64,000 nt of DNA, from NCBI GenBank assembly GCA_009760855.2, contig WPIO01000010.1:4617501-4681500 (forward strand), written 5' to 3'. The notes under the pieces were generated by a model. The model ran no database searches. It saw only the letters and a program-made list of their open reading frames with translations, and was not told the DNA's origin. The position numbers and the translations under genes are program-made. Below are positions 1 to 34,500 of this stretch, one piece after another. This stretch comes from Cristatella mucedo (Eukaryota > Bryozoa > Phylactolaemata > Cristatellidae). How positions within the stretch are numbered: position 1 is the first letter of the stretch; each line of letters opens with the position of its first letter.

Positions 1-280
1 GCGATGGACTTTGAGGTCGAGAATTCGAACATCTAAAAATGTATTGGTCAGTTGAGCTGACATTAATTGAGGCAGCTTTTCACTGCAAATAATAACTGTT
101 GTCACCTGCTAACAATCGGTGGTGGCATAGTCTCACGTTGACGTTTTGCCCCTGCTGAAAGATCACATTTCTCAAGAGTTGTTTGTGCTACAGTATATCA
201 GCTAAGAAAATCAACACAAAGTCAGACTCCTGTGCAAGTGAACATGAGTAGCCTGAGATATCAGGTTCAAGTGGCTTTGA

Positions 281-466
<186 letters not shown>

Positions 467-3180
467 TGAGAGACAGGCTAGAGCCAAAGAAGGAAATGAC
501 CAAAAAGTGAGCGACAAAACCTTGATTCTTTGCTTGACTGGGAGCCAGTGCAGGTCGGCGAGAAGTGGTGTGATGTGGCAACTGCGATGCTCACGACAGG
601 CAAGCCTAGCAGCGGAGTTTTGCACCAGCTACAATCGCCTGATCGCACATGCCGGTAGGCCAGAAAGCAGTGAGTTACAGAAGTAGATACAGGATGTAAC
701 AAATGCATGGACCAACTTAGACGCAGTATCCTTATCTAAACAAGCCCGAACTGTAGCAATGTTATGTAACTGAAAGTAGGCAGACTTGATTGTGGAGCTG
801 ATATGGTCGTCTAACGAGAGGTCGCTTTAGAATATGACACCTAGATTTCGAGCCGATTCGACAGGAGATATGCTGGCAGAACCAATTTTGAGAGTCAGCC
901 TTTCCAACCTCTGAATCACACTGGGTTTGCCCATTACTAGTAAGTTAGCTTTATCATCGTTTAGTTTTATGAAATTTGCTGCCATCCATGTGAGGATGTC
1001 ATCAATGCATGCAGCAAGTTAGTTGAGTGAATTTGAGGTGCTCGAAGGCTGGGATGGATCAAAGCAAAGGTACAACTGAGTGTCATCCACATAGAAGTGA
1101 AAGCCTAGATTGTGCTTGGCAATCACACCAGCAAGAGGGAGAGTTTAAACAGTGAAAACAACCGGACCTAGCACTGAGCCCTGAGGTACTCCACATTTCA
1201 GCGGTACTTCAGATGATCTTCGTCCATTCATGTCAATACTCTGGAGTCTCCCACTGACATAGGACCTGAACCACTGCAGAGCAGTGCCAGTGATGCCCAG
1301 GCGAGATGAGAGGCGCTCTAGAAAAACTTTGTGATCGATGGTATCAAAAGCTGCCGAAAGATCGAGCAAAACAAGCAGAGACACTCTACCCATGTCTGCA
1401 TTCCTAAGTAGGTCGTTGTATATCCTAAGGAATGCTGACTCTGTAGAGTGATTAGCTCTAAAGCCAGACTGGAACTTACTAGCAAGGCGTGAGGTTTCGA
1501 TATATGAGTTCAGCTGGTCTGCCACGACCCGTTCGGGTGTCTTTGATAGGAATGGTAGAAGGGAGACTGGGCGGTAGTTGCTCACGTTCTCTTGGTCTAG
1601 TGTTGCTTTCTTGAGAAGTGGCTTGACTACAGCTTTTTTGAAAGTTGCTGGGACATGACCTGAGGCTAATGACATATTAATGATGTTAGTTATGAATGGC
1701 AGCAGCAGATCAATGCAACGTAGGAATTAATGATGTTAGTTATGAATGGCAGCAGCAGATCAATGCAACGTAGGAGCAGGACAGTGGGAATAGGGTCCAG
1801 AGGACTTGTCTTCTTTGATTGGGATATGAACTACAGGAAGAGATCACCAGTGACCTGCTTAAGTGTAGACATTGAGGTGCAGCCAGGAATCGGGGAACAG
1901 CATTCTAGGGAGGATGTCGTCATCGCAGGGATGGACTCCCTGATCTTGTCTATCTTCTGGACAAAGAGTCGAGAGAATTGATCGGCTAGATCATCACAAG
2001 GATCATCAGGTAAGGAGCTAATCTGGGAACGGTTGAGGAGATGGTTGATCGTCGACATCAGCATTTTTGGATTGTGCATCTGTGATTCAACAATTATTTT
2101 ATAGAAGCTAGACTTCGCCTTTGCTAGGATTGATTGGTATAACCTACATTAGTATTCATATGCCTGTCGTTGGACAGTCAGTCCTGATCGTCTGTATGCT
2201 TTTTCAAGCTTGCGCTTAGTAGACCTGGCTAGTTTAATGGCTGTGGTAAACCATAGGCCGTCTGAGCAAGGGCGCACAGTGCGCTTTGTCAGAGGTGCAA
2301 ACTCGTCGAGCATGTCAGCTAGTGTCGTGTTGTAGCTATCTCTACCAATGATAGACCCAAGGGGGACAGCAGAGGTGAGGCAGATATTCTCGCACGGACA
2401 GCATCGATGTCAAGGTTCTTGAGATTTTGCTATTCACAGGTGATTTCAGAGGAGGATGAGGCGGCCACATGCTGTAGACTGAATGAGATCTGCATGTGGT
2501 CAGATAAGCAGGATTTGGTAATAATTGGTGATGACAAAAGTGCAGTTGTAAGAGAAAATTGGGTCGAGTGTGTGACACTTGATTTGCATATTGCCATGTA
2601 CATGATCCACAAGAGATGATGAGTCAGTCAATGCACGAAATTCAGTGCTGAAGGCATCAGATAAGTTATCAAAGTGAACGTTGAAATCACCCATAAAGGA
2701 TCGATTTCTTGCACACAGAATCGAAATGAGATCGGAGAAATCTGAGATAAAGCAGGATTTGGTACCTGGTGGGCGATAGACTACTGCCACCATTGCTTGC
2801 TTGTTTCGGGTGAAATCAAGATAATCGATTCAAAAGATTGCTTCGAGGGTACTAAATGGCTTGAAGTTGAATTTCCAGAGCACGATAACAGTAACTCCAC
2901 CTCCAGTTTTGATTGATCTAGGGGTATGAAATAATGAGAAACCAGTTAGGGTACTGTCTTTAATTGTCGGACAATTGATCGATTTTAGCCAAGTTTCTGT
3001 TAAGGCAAGCAAGTCGATACCATTTTCAGAAATACGGTCGCTTATTGCCAGAGGTTTATTGCACATTGAGCGAGGATTCCGAAGGCAAGCGTTAAGTCGG
3101 GCCGATGGAGTTATAACAGGCCTGATGACCACTAAGGTAGAGAGATTCACAGTGACGCATGTGGGGGAGCGCATGTGGGG
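467..3180 (-). mobile_element. LINE, main family, near full length but inactive
   Basis: Minus-strand pieces of an endonuclease (ALTETWLKSI, FMGDFNVHFD) and a reverse transcriptase (NYRPVSLLPFLSK, FQSGFRANHSTESA, GVPQGSVLGPV, YVDDTQLYLCF) appear in order, with stops and frameshifts. The layout and motifs are those of CR1/L2/Rex1-type LINEs. A 50-bp tandem duplication lies at 1676-1775. The expected 3' end is replaced by the CA microsatellite. It lies antisense upstream of the first Raptor exon seen. Confidence 0.85.
1676..1775 (+). repeat. Perfect 50-bp tandem duplication inside a LINE
   Basis: Units 1676-1725 and 1726-1775 are identical. Because 50 is not a multiple of 3, the copy breaks the reverse-transcriptase frame. 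Confidence 0.95.
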
Positions 3181-3698
3181 GAGCGTGCTGAGTGGTTCGA
3201 GACAATGCTAGGAATATCGAACGAGCGGGTACTCAGCTCGAAGTTCCTGCCCAACAAGTGGCCTCTGAGCTGGTAGTTCCGGCCACTGCAGCGGCTCCGA
3301 GGTGCTTTTTTTTGTTGATGCATAGTTCACGAATCTTAGCAACAGCAATAATATCTAGGAATGCATTTGATCTACGACGATGAAGCGATAACAGCTGCTG
3401 ACGTTCATAACATGCAGGTTACAAGCCGCCGGTGTGGGAGACCCAGCAGCCCAAAGTGATAAGCGTTTAGATATCCATAGGCACGTAATTTATTGCGTGC
3501 TATGGTCAAATAACAATCAGAATAACTTTTAAACAGGTTTTAGCTGTATCGTTTCCGTATACGATGTTCGCAAGAACTTCGGTTTTCGGAATAATTCTGC
3601 AACGAACAGTAATGCACATGAGAGCGCTCTATCGGGAGGCAAGAATGCCATGATTGTCACGTGTCGGTTGCTTCCAGGCAGTCACCTGTTCCTTGCAG
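3181..3698. other. Intronic sequence, little recognised
   Basis: The first part may be the decayed 5' region of the LINE, with a short duplicated GTGGGGGAGCG near 3160-3185. No exon is supported before 3699. Confidence 0.5.
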
Positions 3699-25841
<22,143 letters not shown>

Positions 25842-26073
25842 CCTCGTGAAAATACCTGACTGTGCTGCTATCATGTACTGTTGAGCCGTCGTGCCTCGAC
25901 AAGGCAACTAGCACAACCCAGAGCATCGCTGCTGTGGACACGGTGATGGCTAGCGAGCACTTGAGGGAGTTCATCGTGCACATGACATCCTGTGCATTTA
26001 AGCATGGGATGATTGGTTGCCTAATGAACCCTTAACGTATCCCTAAGCTGCCTTGTAAATTGCTTTACGAGAA

Positions 26074-26079
26074 AATAAA
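26074..26079 (+). promoter_or_regulatory. Candidate poly(A) signal for Raptor
   Basis: AATAAA lies 233 nt after the Raptor stop and before the Cdk1 stop codon. It is the only canonical plus-strand hexamer I noticed between the two convergent genes. Confidence 0.5.
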
Positions 26080-26344
26080 TTGTACAGCCAAGTCTTCATT
26101 GTTACAGGCATCAATACACACTGACACTCCTGTGTATAAAAACTCGCCCCTTTTCTTTCCTTTTTCGTTAGCACACGTTTCACATGATCAACCTCCACAC
26201 TGTCAGATAGCAGCCAACTAGAGACATCGACACGATACTTGCACCGTGGACAGTCCAGATGACAATAGTGCTGATGCAGGCATTCTGTACATATAAGCAG
26301 TTGAGAGACTCTGCTGCCGACAAAGACTCCATGGCAAAGTCATC

Positions 26345-26461
26345 TCAGTTAATTGAGCTGAGCCCTGCAGGTAGTGCTCCCCGGTTGACGTCTTGGAAGT
26401 ATGGGTGCTGCAGAGCTACCTTACACGAGAGTCGGTAAGCAGGATCGTACACAAGCATTTT
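26345..26461 (-). CDS. CDK1: Cdk1 terminal exon 7
   Basis: A 97-nt intron ends in tttatag. The exon encodes [20 protein letters not shown], then YFQDV and a short tail ending ...LSSIN, then TGA. It matches human [22 protein letters not shown]. Confidence 0.92.
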   Translation of the reverse strand, partial: KMLVYDPAYRLSCKVALQHPYFQDVNRGALPAGLSSIN

Positions 26462-29400
26462 CTATAAATCAAGACACCAAAGTAAGGTATGCAGAACATT
26501 CTTTAAAAAACCGATGCATAGCCGCAGGGCATGTAGAGCTACAGCTGAACATCCATACCTGCACAAGATTAAGACCATCGGCATCCAACCGTTTGATTGC
26601 ACTAGACAAGTCGTTTGTTTTCCATTTAGGGAAATTATCTTTGTAATCTGGCAACGTTGATACTCCAGGCCACGTCTCCTCAGTTGGTGTTCCAAGAACC
26701 CTGGAACATTAATAATTTGTTATTGCGGCAGGAACACAGCTCCTGATATTCAATATGCATCTCCAAAGCAGCAAGCCAACTGGCAACGCCCGTCAAAGTT
26801 ATCGGCACTACGCACGACATTCTCCACAACGATGACGGTGCTAAGACATTGTTATATACTAGCACCTGGCTTTACAATTAATAATTTATGCATGCAGTTT
26901 ATAGCATCGACAATCCTACGAAGGACATTTGCCATCAGGCTCGACATAACAAGACACTCCAAAATACCATCAAACGTGGATAGACAAAAGAATACAGGCA
27001 AAACTGATCATATTGTGGAAACCATATGAAGTGTTTATGCGTGTGCCACTGCAGGTCCGTTGAATAGGTGTGAAGGTCTTTTCAGAAAGATTGCTCGGCT
27101 TCCTGAAGTGAGCAAATCTCAATGAGATTCAACATAGCTGCCGGGAGTGGGTTCTATGACAAACTGCAGCTACATAGGAAATCTGCATGAGACATCGCAA
27201 TATAAGTACAATTTTCTGACGTGATCTGCACTCTCCAATGGGAAAAAAACTTAAAAGCAGCTTTCGCAGGCACTGTAAGCCGCTATCGGGACGCAAGTTA
27301 GCCGGCAAATGGTGAGTCGTCGACTTACCTAAGCAGACATCTTACGACGATTGATGAAGAAGACCCAGTGGCAGGGTAAATGACATAAAGCCGAGAGGAT
27401 GAAATGGGCTGATGTACTCCGGGATAGTTAAAGACATATCGTGCTCGGCTGATTGGACCGACGAGAGCAATTTTAAGCTCTTCGGAAATCATAACGCTAA
27501 TTCTCCCTCGGCAGAATAAATCTGAACAATACCGGGAAGACTGCCTGCAGCATTCTGTTCAACCCAGTGGTGGCTGAGTTATGGTTTGCCCCTCAATCTT
27601 TACTTAGGGTTATGGTGCTCACACTCCAAGACCCAGGTCGTAGGTTTGAGTCCTGCAGCAGACAATCCTATATTTCCTGCTGCAGGCGAGATGATGGCTA
27701 CAAAGGTTTTTCTGATGCTAAATAAATGAGGTTGTTGAATAAGAAATCTTTACATTACTTTCATGTTTTAGGCTACTGATCCTATTTCGGCTTCGGGTTG
27801 CTGCATTGCATTCTTGGCACTGTGGAACAGAATGTATAGTATACCTGCATGTGTTGCAGACTGAGCGAATTCCATGTGCATGTGCGTTTTTGAGCGATAA
27901 ATCTATATGCCAACAGGATAATGACCTAAAGCACACTGCAAAGCAGGTTTGAATGTTTCCTAGCTCGTTCCATACCACAATGGATTGGTCTAGTCAGTCA
28001 CCAGATTAAACCTTATAGAGCATATATGGGACAACTGAGAAGTAGTCCAAATCCGCCTACCTAGGCAGGCGATCTTACCAAGGGTCTTAGAATGCTGTAG
28101 TAGTCAATATCGCACGGAACAGCTCTAAAGCTGGTAGGTCTATGCCCAGCCGAATGCAGGAACTCAACAAAATCTAAGCCCCGTATGCAGCCTTTGCTCC
28201 CCACAGTTAGTAGAAGTTTAGCCTAAAAGTCATACGAGACAGATTGTAGAAGAGCGTAAATATATGTGGCCATAAATGAAAGCCAACATTCTTTAGATTT
28301 TGCCCCGAAATGTTAACACTCACAACAGTGCTAACTTGGCAAGGTGATCAACCTACCAGTAAGTGTTACAAACTTCAACATAAGAGATAGGAATTGAGCA
28401 GTTACTAAGCACTTAGCCAAAACCAACAGCCAAAAACACTGAAAACGTGGCAAACCCAAAAGTGGCACTATACCTTTATCGCTGTCAACTAAGCAGACGA
28501 AAAAACTTTAAAATATTTACACAACTCAAATATTGTAATATCAAAATAAGGGGCACTGATATATAGTTCCTTATTCTGCAACCAGTCACATTTTCTTGTA
28601 TAGCAAGTTCAAACTGTTGGGACTTCGTGCATTCACCGCTAAGGCATACCGATCACCAATTTAATTCAATCATACTGGTGAGATGGACCCGTGCCTTATT
28701 GACACCTAGGCTCGACAAATGCAACTCACTTGCAAATGCACTCTAAGAGAGCCCTCACCAGGCCTATCGCATGTCTTGCTATACTAGAGCATGTCCAATT
28801 CTCAGGGGCCACTGTTTGGAGGCATGCAACACAACTGCTACGGGAGCTCCCCTGCTTGTAAATACACGCAGAAGATATGGCAACAGGTAAGGCTGACGTT
28901 GAAGTTAAGCAGGGCAAGGTCCACCATGATATCTTCGACCTCCAAAATAAGATATACATTAGAGTTAGATCTACTGGCCCTTTCATATTATTAGTGATAG
29001 TCTCAACTACCCAGTCTTCACATAGATGATTTGGGTTGATGTGCCTTCACTTTGTGAGATTTGTAAGCCCTGGCACTTTCAACAACATTTTGCTTGATGA
29101 ATTGAACAATCAAAACCTTGCTTTTTATATTACCTATAGAAGTTGACAGATATTAATAATGACCATCATCCACGAAGAGTAGTCTTGCTGGTTGTTCGAG
29201 CAGCATCTATTGTTACTACGGTTAAATTATTCAGTTATGCAGTTCGATAATTGTTTAGCTTGTTTATGAACAAGCTGTTACAAGCCACTTCTACTAAGTG
29301 TGCTGCTAATCCACTGAGTCCGGAGGCAAAATACTAGTCCATATTTATTCATTCATACATTTACAGACACGGGTTTTTGTAGAAGCAGGTTTTTGGCTAT

Positions 29401-32400
29401 TAAGTACTACAAAGTGATCCGAGGTGATTGAAATCGACATAACTCGCAGGCACAACTTAGCAGGGCTCTAGAGGTTGGCATATGTAGCAAAATTAACAGA
29501 GAACCGATAGGAAAGGTTACTTTCTGAGCTTAGCACGAACGCTGTCAGGCTCTCCAGCGTTGCTTATATTAAAACCAGTATTGCAGCGCTTCGGCCCATG
29601 CAACCGACCAACAGGCAAGAAGACTTCAGTTAGCCAAAAATTATAAGCTGCACAACTACTTACCTAAATATGCGAAACAGCTGATCAATTTCTGAGTCCC
29701 CATGAAAGAGTGGCTTCTTCGTGATCATCTCAGCAAAAATGCAAGCAATGCTCCACACATCGACTGCTGTTGAGTAACGTTGTGACCCCAGGAGCACCTC
29801 AGGTGCTCGATACCATAATGTCACAACCTGAGGTAAAATGTAAGGTGGGAATATCGAACTGCAGATGCAGTGACAATGCATGTCAAATACATTAGGAACT
29901 GAGACATGCAGGTGTACAAAATTAAAATGCAATGTGTATCTAAAGTCTCAAGAGCTTTCAAACCACAAAGCTACTCAAATAGAGTTATTTATTCACATTA
30001 TTTTATATCGAACAGTTCCTAAATTTCAACAATTCACTACGTTTGGAAAAGACCATTGACAAGGTAGCATAGTGATAGTAGCTTATCTTGAACAAACAGA
30101 TATGGTTCTCACTAACGGTTCAAAAAATTGTTGATCCTACACATACACTGCGATATTTACCACTGGGAACTGCCTTGAATATCCTCACGTATTATTCAGC
30201 TGCAGTGTGCTAAGATTATCAACTGAGATTAGATGAGGTCTCCACTAATTTATAGAAACTAAATTTAAAAACAGAAGTACAATAAAGCACCATGTGGCCA
30301 CACGTGTTAAACCAAAGTAAATCATACATTGCAATCAAATTAATGCTGCAATTCTTACTCACTTTGTGCAGCTGTAATGTCACCAGATTGCATTGCATGT
30401 GCATTTGCAATGCATTTCAAATGTATGTCCAAGCCACATGCAAGCACACAGTAGCTATCATCTTGTTATAAGAGTCACCTATAAATACGACCGACTTCAG
30501 TAAAGGCAAAAGTATCGAATACGAAAGCGCTTTTGTCTGCGCAATGATTTTTCTCAGACCCACTGAAACCGTAAACATGAACCCATTCTTAAAGAAATGA
30601 TTATTGCGATGTTTGTAAGCGGTGGCCAAGAAAAGTCCTCTATCCCCTATGGACATACAGATGAAGACAGGCCATATATCCAGTACATACTCTGCATGCA
30701 CCAGTTAATTTCCTGCCATAGGCAGTTCAATTAATCCTCTTTCCACAAGCAATGCAGGTAGCAAAGGCTTCTGTCCACGTTCTGACGAGGTAGATATGCT
30801 CACCTTGACGTTGATATATTACAAATTGTCTCATCCATCTCATAACTTGAACCATAAGCATACTATATATAGCATATATATAGCAAAGCAGACAAACAGA
30901 CACGAGTCTTCAGCATGCTAGATTTAAAATCCCAGTCCATTCTTACATTCAAGACAAATCAGCAGAAATATTATTGATTTCGAACAGCTCAAACCCGGAA
31001 GCTAGCAAAAATAACATCTAGCTGAAAGGCCTTTGCATAGGCGGCAGTGTTCAAACAATGACTTAAATGGAAGCCTTCGAAAATCAATGCAAGAGCCGTC
31101 TAAACAATCTTGACACTAATGTAACACACATACACACACATGTCAATAAACAGACATAGTGATAAGTCTGATGTGGCAAAAGTTCGCATTGGTCAGACAC
31201 AGTGCCACTTGCAGCTTAACCATGAGAGGCAGCCGAGTGTGCAGTGTGTTAAACACCACAAAGGAATAACTAGCGCTATAAGGCAACAATACGCCACGTC
31301 TTCATCGAAATTTGAACGGACAGTGGCTGAAACCAGAGGCAAGAGTGGTACAAAGCAACTTATTTCGATCGACAATTAACCAATAATAAATAATTGAAAA
31401 CATATCCTGTAATTAAACTAAAAAATTTCAGTGCAACAATAAAAGATTCCAAAAGCTTGTCACGACACCACATGCTACCTTGTGCATCAGCACTCAAAGA
31501 CAAAGATGAAAGACAGTCAGTAAAGCCGACAACTCATAAACTGGTGAGTGACAAGCTTGGATCTCAAAAGAGGCCGCTCTCACTGGTAGATCATGCTAGG
31601 CAGTGCTTTGAGGCAAGACGTGCCAACGCTTAGCCAGAAACCATGCTTCATATTTGGTGAGGAAAACTCGAGATGGAAGCAGATATATGATGTGCCAAGT
31701 GCCACAGCACTTACAGATGAGGCTGAGGCATGGAGTCCGAATCACACTTGTTCATGTCTCGACCAGAAGACTCCCGAGTTACTAACGAATGCTAAGAGAA
31801 AGGGTACATAAATCTATGTCATCAAAAAGCCGCCCCATCACCACTTTCCATACTTCGAAAAACCTCCAAGAGGCCTCCACATGGAAGATACCTCAGTGCT
31901 GCAACAGGAAGAGAATTGTCTGGTAAACCAATAAGCAAAGCAAGATTTTTTCAGAACCGGGTTGTCAGCAAAGAATATTTTTAGAGGGGCTGAAACTATG
32001 GATCTTAATATGCTTTGAAACCGGCCTCCCACGAAATATTGTGCAAGTAACAAGCATTTTATAGTACTTTAGACATACCGAACAAGCGAAGGTCAGGTCA
32101 ATTAACTTAAATTTGCACATTACACAGTGAGCAGATCAGGCTAGCAAGTTCCTGTTTCAGATCACCGAGGCCAAATATTGCCATGAGGCAAAATGCTTGA
32201 ATTTTCAATTGCTGAAGACAGGAGGAATGCAACTAGAATCGAAACTTCAAGCTCAAGTCTGTCTTCCACTGAAGTACAGAAGTCCATGGTATAAGCTGAT
32301 CACTCAGCACTCGATCGCTTGCCACTGGGACGGACAAAACCTTGTTGTACTTATTATGGTTGCCATTAGTGACAAAGGCTCGGATTCAACCTTGTGGAGA

Positions 32401-33709
32401 CCAATGAGAATCACCTCTCCTTTGTTCAATAAAAGTTCGATGAACGTTATTGGGACTTATTTCAAGCTGAGCTAGCCGGACAGTTGGCCAGGATGATTTA
32501 CTTTTAAAGAATACTAGTTGATTTAGCAGCCTCTTTTGTATGGCGATAGACGAGCCTTTACGGCTATCACCACTGCTTGCAGAGGCAAAAAAGGATTGCC
32601 CACTGCAGGATTCGAATCCACGATCTCGGGACCGAGGTCGTGAAAAGGAACCTCCATACCTAGTGTGCCATCACAGCTCATCATATACTATTATTAATCC
32701 CATATTTACCACAATGCGCTATTTACCTACCTCGTGGGTATAGACACGCACGGGAACACCAAACGCACGAGCAAGCCCAAAGTCAGCCAGTTTGATGACA
32801 CCACGAGCATCCACCAACAGATTTTGTGGCTTCAAATCACGATGTAGAACACGCCGCTGGTGGCAGAACAGTGTACCTAGAGTCACTTGGTACAAGTAGC
32901 TCTACGACAAAACATATGCAAACACACAATGGTCAGATCTCATGTAACGAGCCCGATGCAAATAGCCAACTACAGCTTATGACCGAGTCGCAGCACAGCT
33001 TACCTTCACGAGCGACGGCTCCATAAACACAGCAGTCGGCAACGACTCTAAATACTTCTTCAGATCCATGGACAAGAACTCAAAGACCAAGTAAAGCTTG
33101 CTCTCTTGCATTAGCACATCCTCGAGGCTGCAACAATCGACTGCACACTATGAGATGCATTTCCATAGCCAAATTAAGCGAAGCCAGAGATCAGGGTCGC
33201 GAACCGAATCGAGCAGGATCGAGCTGGGCACACCAGGGCATGGCCCCACTACTCCAACATTAGCTTCCCTCAGCCGGCGTACGTGCATGTACAGGTGCCT
33301 CTCACAATCGGCTTTGGCGGAGGGGGGCGTTGCGAAAATAAAATTCGTCCTTTAAGATCGAGGCTTCTTCGCTAAAGAAGTGGTGCGCCCGAAGAATGCG
33401 GTACCGTACCAGACCACGTTGGGATGTTGAAGCTCCTTCAAAAGCGATATCTCGCGAATTGCAGTAGATGGAACGCCCTCTTCCTCGCTCTCGAGTCGGA
33501 TCTTTTTTAATGCCACTGTACGGCCGGTTTTCTTGTTCTTCCCTTTGTACACTACGCCGTATGTGCCTGCAATGACCGCCGCGGGTACCGCTTAACTCGC
33601 CATTAGGGCGGCGCGCAGACCACAGGACGGCGGCCGCTGCAAAACATCCAAGTAAGTAGCACCGGCACCCACCTTCACCAATTTTCTCTATTTTTACATA
33701 GTCATCCAT
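26345..33709 (-). CDS. CDK1: Cyclin-dependent kinase 1, complete, 7 coding exons
   Basis: This is the Ser/Thr kinase that, with B- and A-type cyclins, drives entry into mitosis. The minus-strand exons are 33709-33673, 33566-33410, 33127-33004, 32901-32731, 29827-29664, 26700-26559 and 26461-26345. All phases agree and the product is 303 aa (human 297). Landmarks fall at the canonical residue numbers: the Gly loop GEGTYG with inhibitory T14/Y15, K33, PSTAIRE in the cyclin-binding helix, HRDLKPQN (D128), DFG (D146) and activating T161 in [39 protein letters not shown] and [15 protein letters not shown] mark Cdk1 rather than Cdk2. The start [13 protein letters not shown] is chosen by homology; an in-frame ATG nine codons upstream is also possible. 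Nothing suggests a pseudogene. Confidence 0.97.
26559..26700 (-). CDS. CDK1: Cdk1 exon 6: C-lobe
   Basis: It encodes [13 protein letters not shown], then [12 protein letters not shown] and [10 protein letters not shown]. The acceptor is atgttccag and the donor GTGCAG|GTATGG. The upstream 3-kb intron holds a Tc1-like remnant. Confidence 0.95.
27230..28240 (+). pseudogene. Decayed Tc1/mariner-like transposase in Cdk1 intron 5
   Basis: Translated pieces in order are [13 protein letters not shown] (first catalytic Asp region), QQDNDPKHTAKQV (second Asp region) and QWIGLVSHQ...YRAYMGQL, equivalent to WPSQSPDLNPIEHMW. Stops and frameshifts are frequent. It lies antisense to Cdk1, and a SINE interrupts it at about 27596-27745. 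Inverted repeats were not identified. Confidence 0.75.
27596..27745 (+). mobile_element. SINE family A, inserted in a Tc1-like remnant
   Basis: B-box-like GGTTTGAGTCC is followed by the family body (GATGATGGCTACAAAGG, AATGAGGTTGTTGAATAAG). It separates the two halves of the transposase. Confidence 0.65.
28241..29663. other. Cdk1 intron 5, nothing further recognised
   Basis: AT-rich with no exon or repeat family recognised by eye. Confidence 0.4.
29664..29827 (-). CDS. CDK1: Cdk1 exon 5: P+1 loop and C-lobe
   Basis: It encodes [20 protein letters not shown], then [13 protein letters not shown] and [18 protein letters not shown]. It follows a 2.9-kb intron. The donor is TTTAG|GTAAGT. Confidence 0.97.
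29828..32509. other. Cdk1 intron 4, mostly unrecognised
   Basis: AT-rich intronic sequence between exon 5 and the SINE beside exon 4. Open frames are short and without homology. Confidence 0.5.
32510..32690 (-). mobile_element. SINE family A in Cdk1 intron 4
   Basis: On the minus strand, GATGGCACACTAGGTATGGAGG leads to the palindromic arms around CTCGGTCCCGAG, B box GGATTCGAATCC and the body. It lies 41 bp from exon 4, in the same orientation as the gene. Confidence 0.87.
32731..32901 (-). CDS. CDK1: Cdk1 exon 4: catalytic loop and T-loop
   Basis: It encodes [20 protein letters not shown], then [21 protein letters not shown] and VYTHE. It carries catalytic D128, Mg-binding D146 and CAK-target T161. 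The donor is CACGAG|GTAGGT. Confidence 0.97.
33004..33127 (-). CDS. CDK1: Cdk1 exon 3: hinge region
   Basis: It encodes [20 protein letters not shown], then [10 protein letters not shown] to SLVK. The acceptor is gattgttgcag and the donor is GTGAAG|GTAAGC. This is the hinge between the two kinase lobes. Confidence 0.96.
33410..33566 (-). CDS. CDK1: Cdk1 exon 2: ATP-binding lobe, PSTAIRE
   Basis: It encodes [14 protein letters not shown], then [20 protein letters not shown] and on to HPNVV. It contains T14/Y15, K33 and the PSTAIRE helix. The donor is GTCTG|GTACGG, and the split codon makes Cys65. Confidence 0.96.
33673..33709 (-). CDS. CDK1: Cdk1 exon 1: start codon and Gly-loop start
   Basis: It encodes [12 protein letters not shown] plus the first base of G13. 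The donor is GAAG|GTGGGT. The upstream in-frame MPPTARDSI could add nine residues if translation starts there. Confidence 0.93.
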
Positions 33710-34500
33710 TATTGAGTCTCGAGCTGTTGGCGGCAACCTGAAGCGACGAAACGCGTAATTAATCGTGACCTATATTACGGGCGAGCTCGTCCGCATGCTA
33801 CGACCGAGGCGACTCGCAAACGGCGCGCAAGCGTCGAGCGCTCGCTCAGACAAGGTATTCTCCGCAGGCTAAGCGTTGAGCTACACGCAGGCAGAGCAAT
33901 ATGCACCGTCGGGGCGGCGGTGGGAAGGGGAAACGGGCTGCGACGACCGGCAAGATGTGAGGGACAACGATAGATAAGGCGTGCGGAGGAAAAATACCCA
34001 ATCGCACACGTTACTAAAACCCCCAATTCTTTAGGTTCGCGAGCAAATCACTGCGGTCGAGGCATCGCCGGGAGGCTCGGAAAAAATACTCCGGGCCGCT
34101 TAATCCGCCTACGGCGTGCATGCCGTGGTCATAAGACAACCGACTAGCAGCATAGTGGGCACAGTGAAGTGGTAGCGTGCAAGTTTATTAAACTGTACAC
34201 CGCTAACAAAGAGTGCTAGATACGCGAGCCGAAAATTCAACTTACCCGAACGCGAAGACAGACCGGGGTGAGGTAACACGTCCGGTCGCGGCAAGTTTTC
34301 GAATTCAACCAATGAGGATGTCTATTGAATCCTTGAACTTCCAGTCACCTTAACGGAAGTGGTTGTTTAAAAATGGCAGCGTAAACAAGAGTTATGACTG
34401 TGGCTGACTCTGCCTTACCGCAATGAATCTGTCTGTTCAGGCATAAAATCACGGTTTAAAAGAGGCGCATTATTATTTAAAATTATTTTTCATCATCGTG
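33710..34500 (-). promoter_or_regulatory. Cdk1 5' flank, CpG-rich
   Basis: Sequence upstream of the Cdk1 start is rich in CG dinucleotides to about 34300. TTCGAA at 34298 and CCAAT at 34309 are present, resembling CHR and NF-Y sites used by mitotic promoters, but both are short motifs and the transcription start is unknown. Confidence 0.35.

Noticed and set aside
33302-33736. 144-codon frame starting [13 protein letters not shown] as a single exon
   Set aside because: Kinase homology stops at GEG, where a GTGGGT donor lies; the rest is intron 1 and shifted exon 2 sequence.
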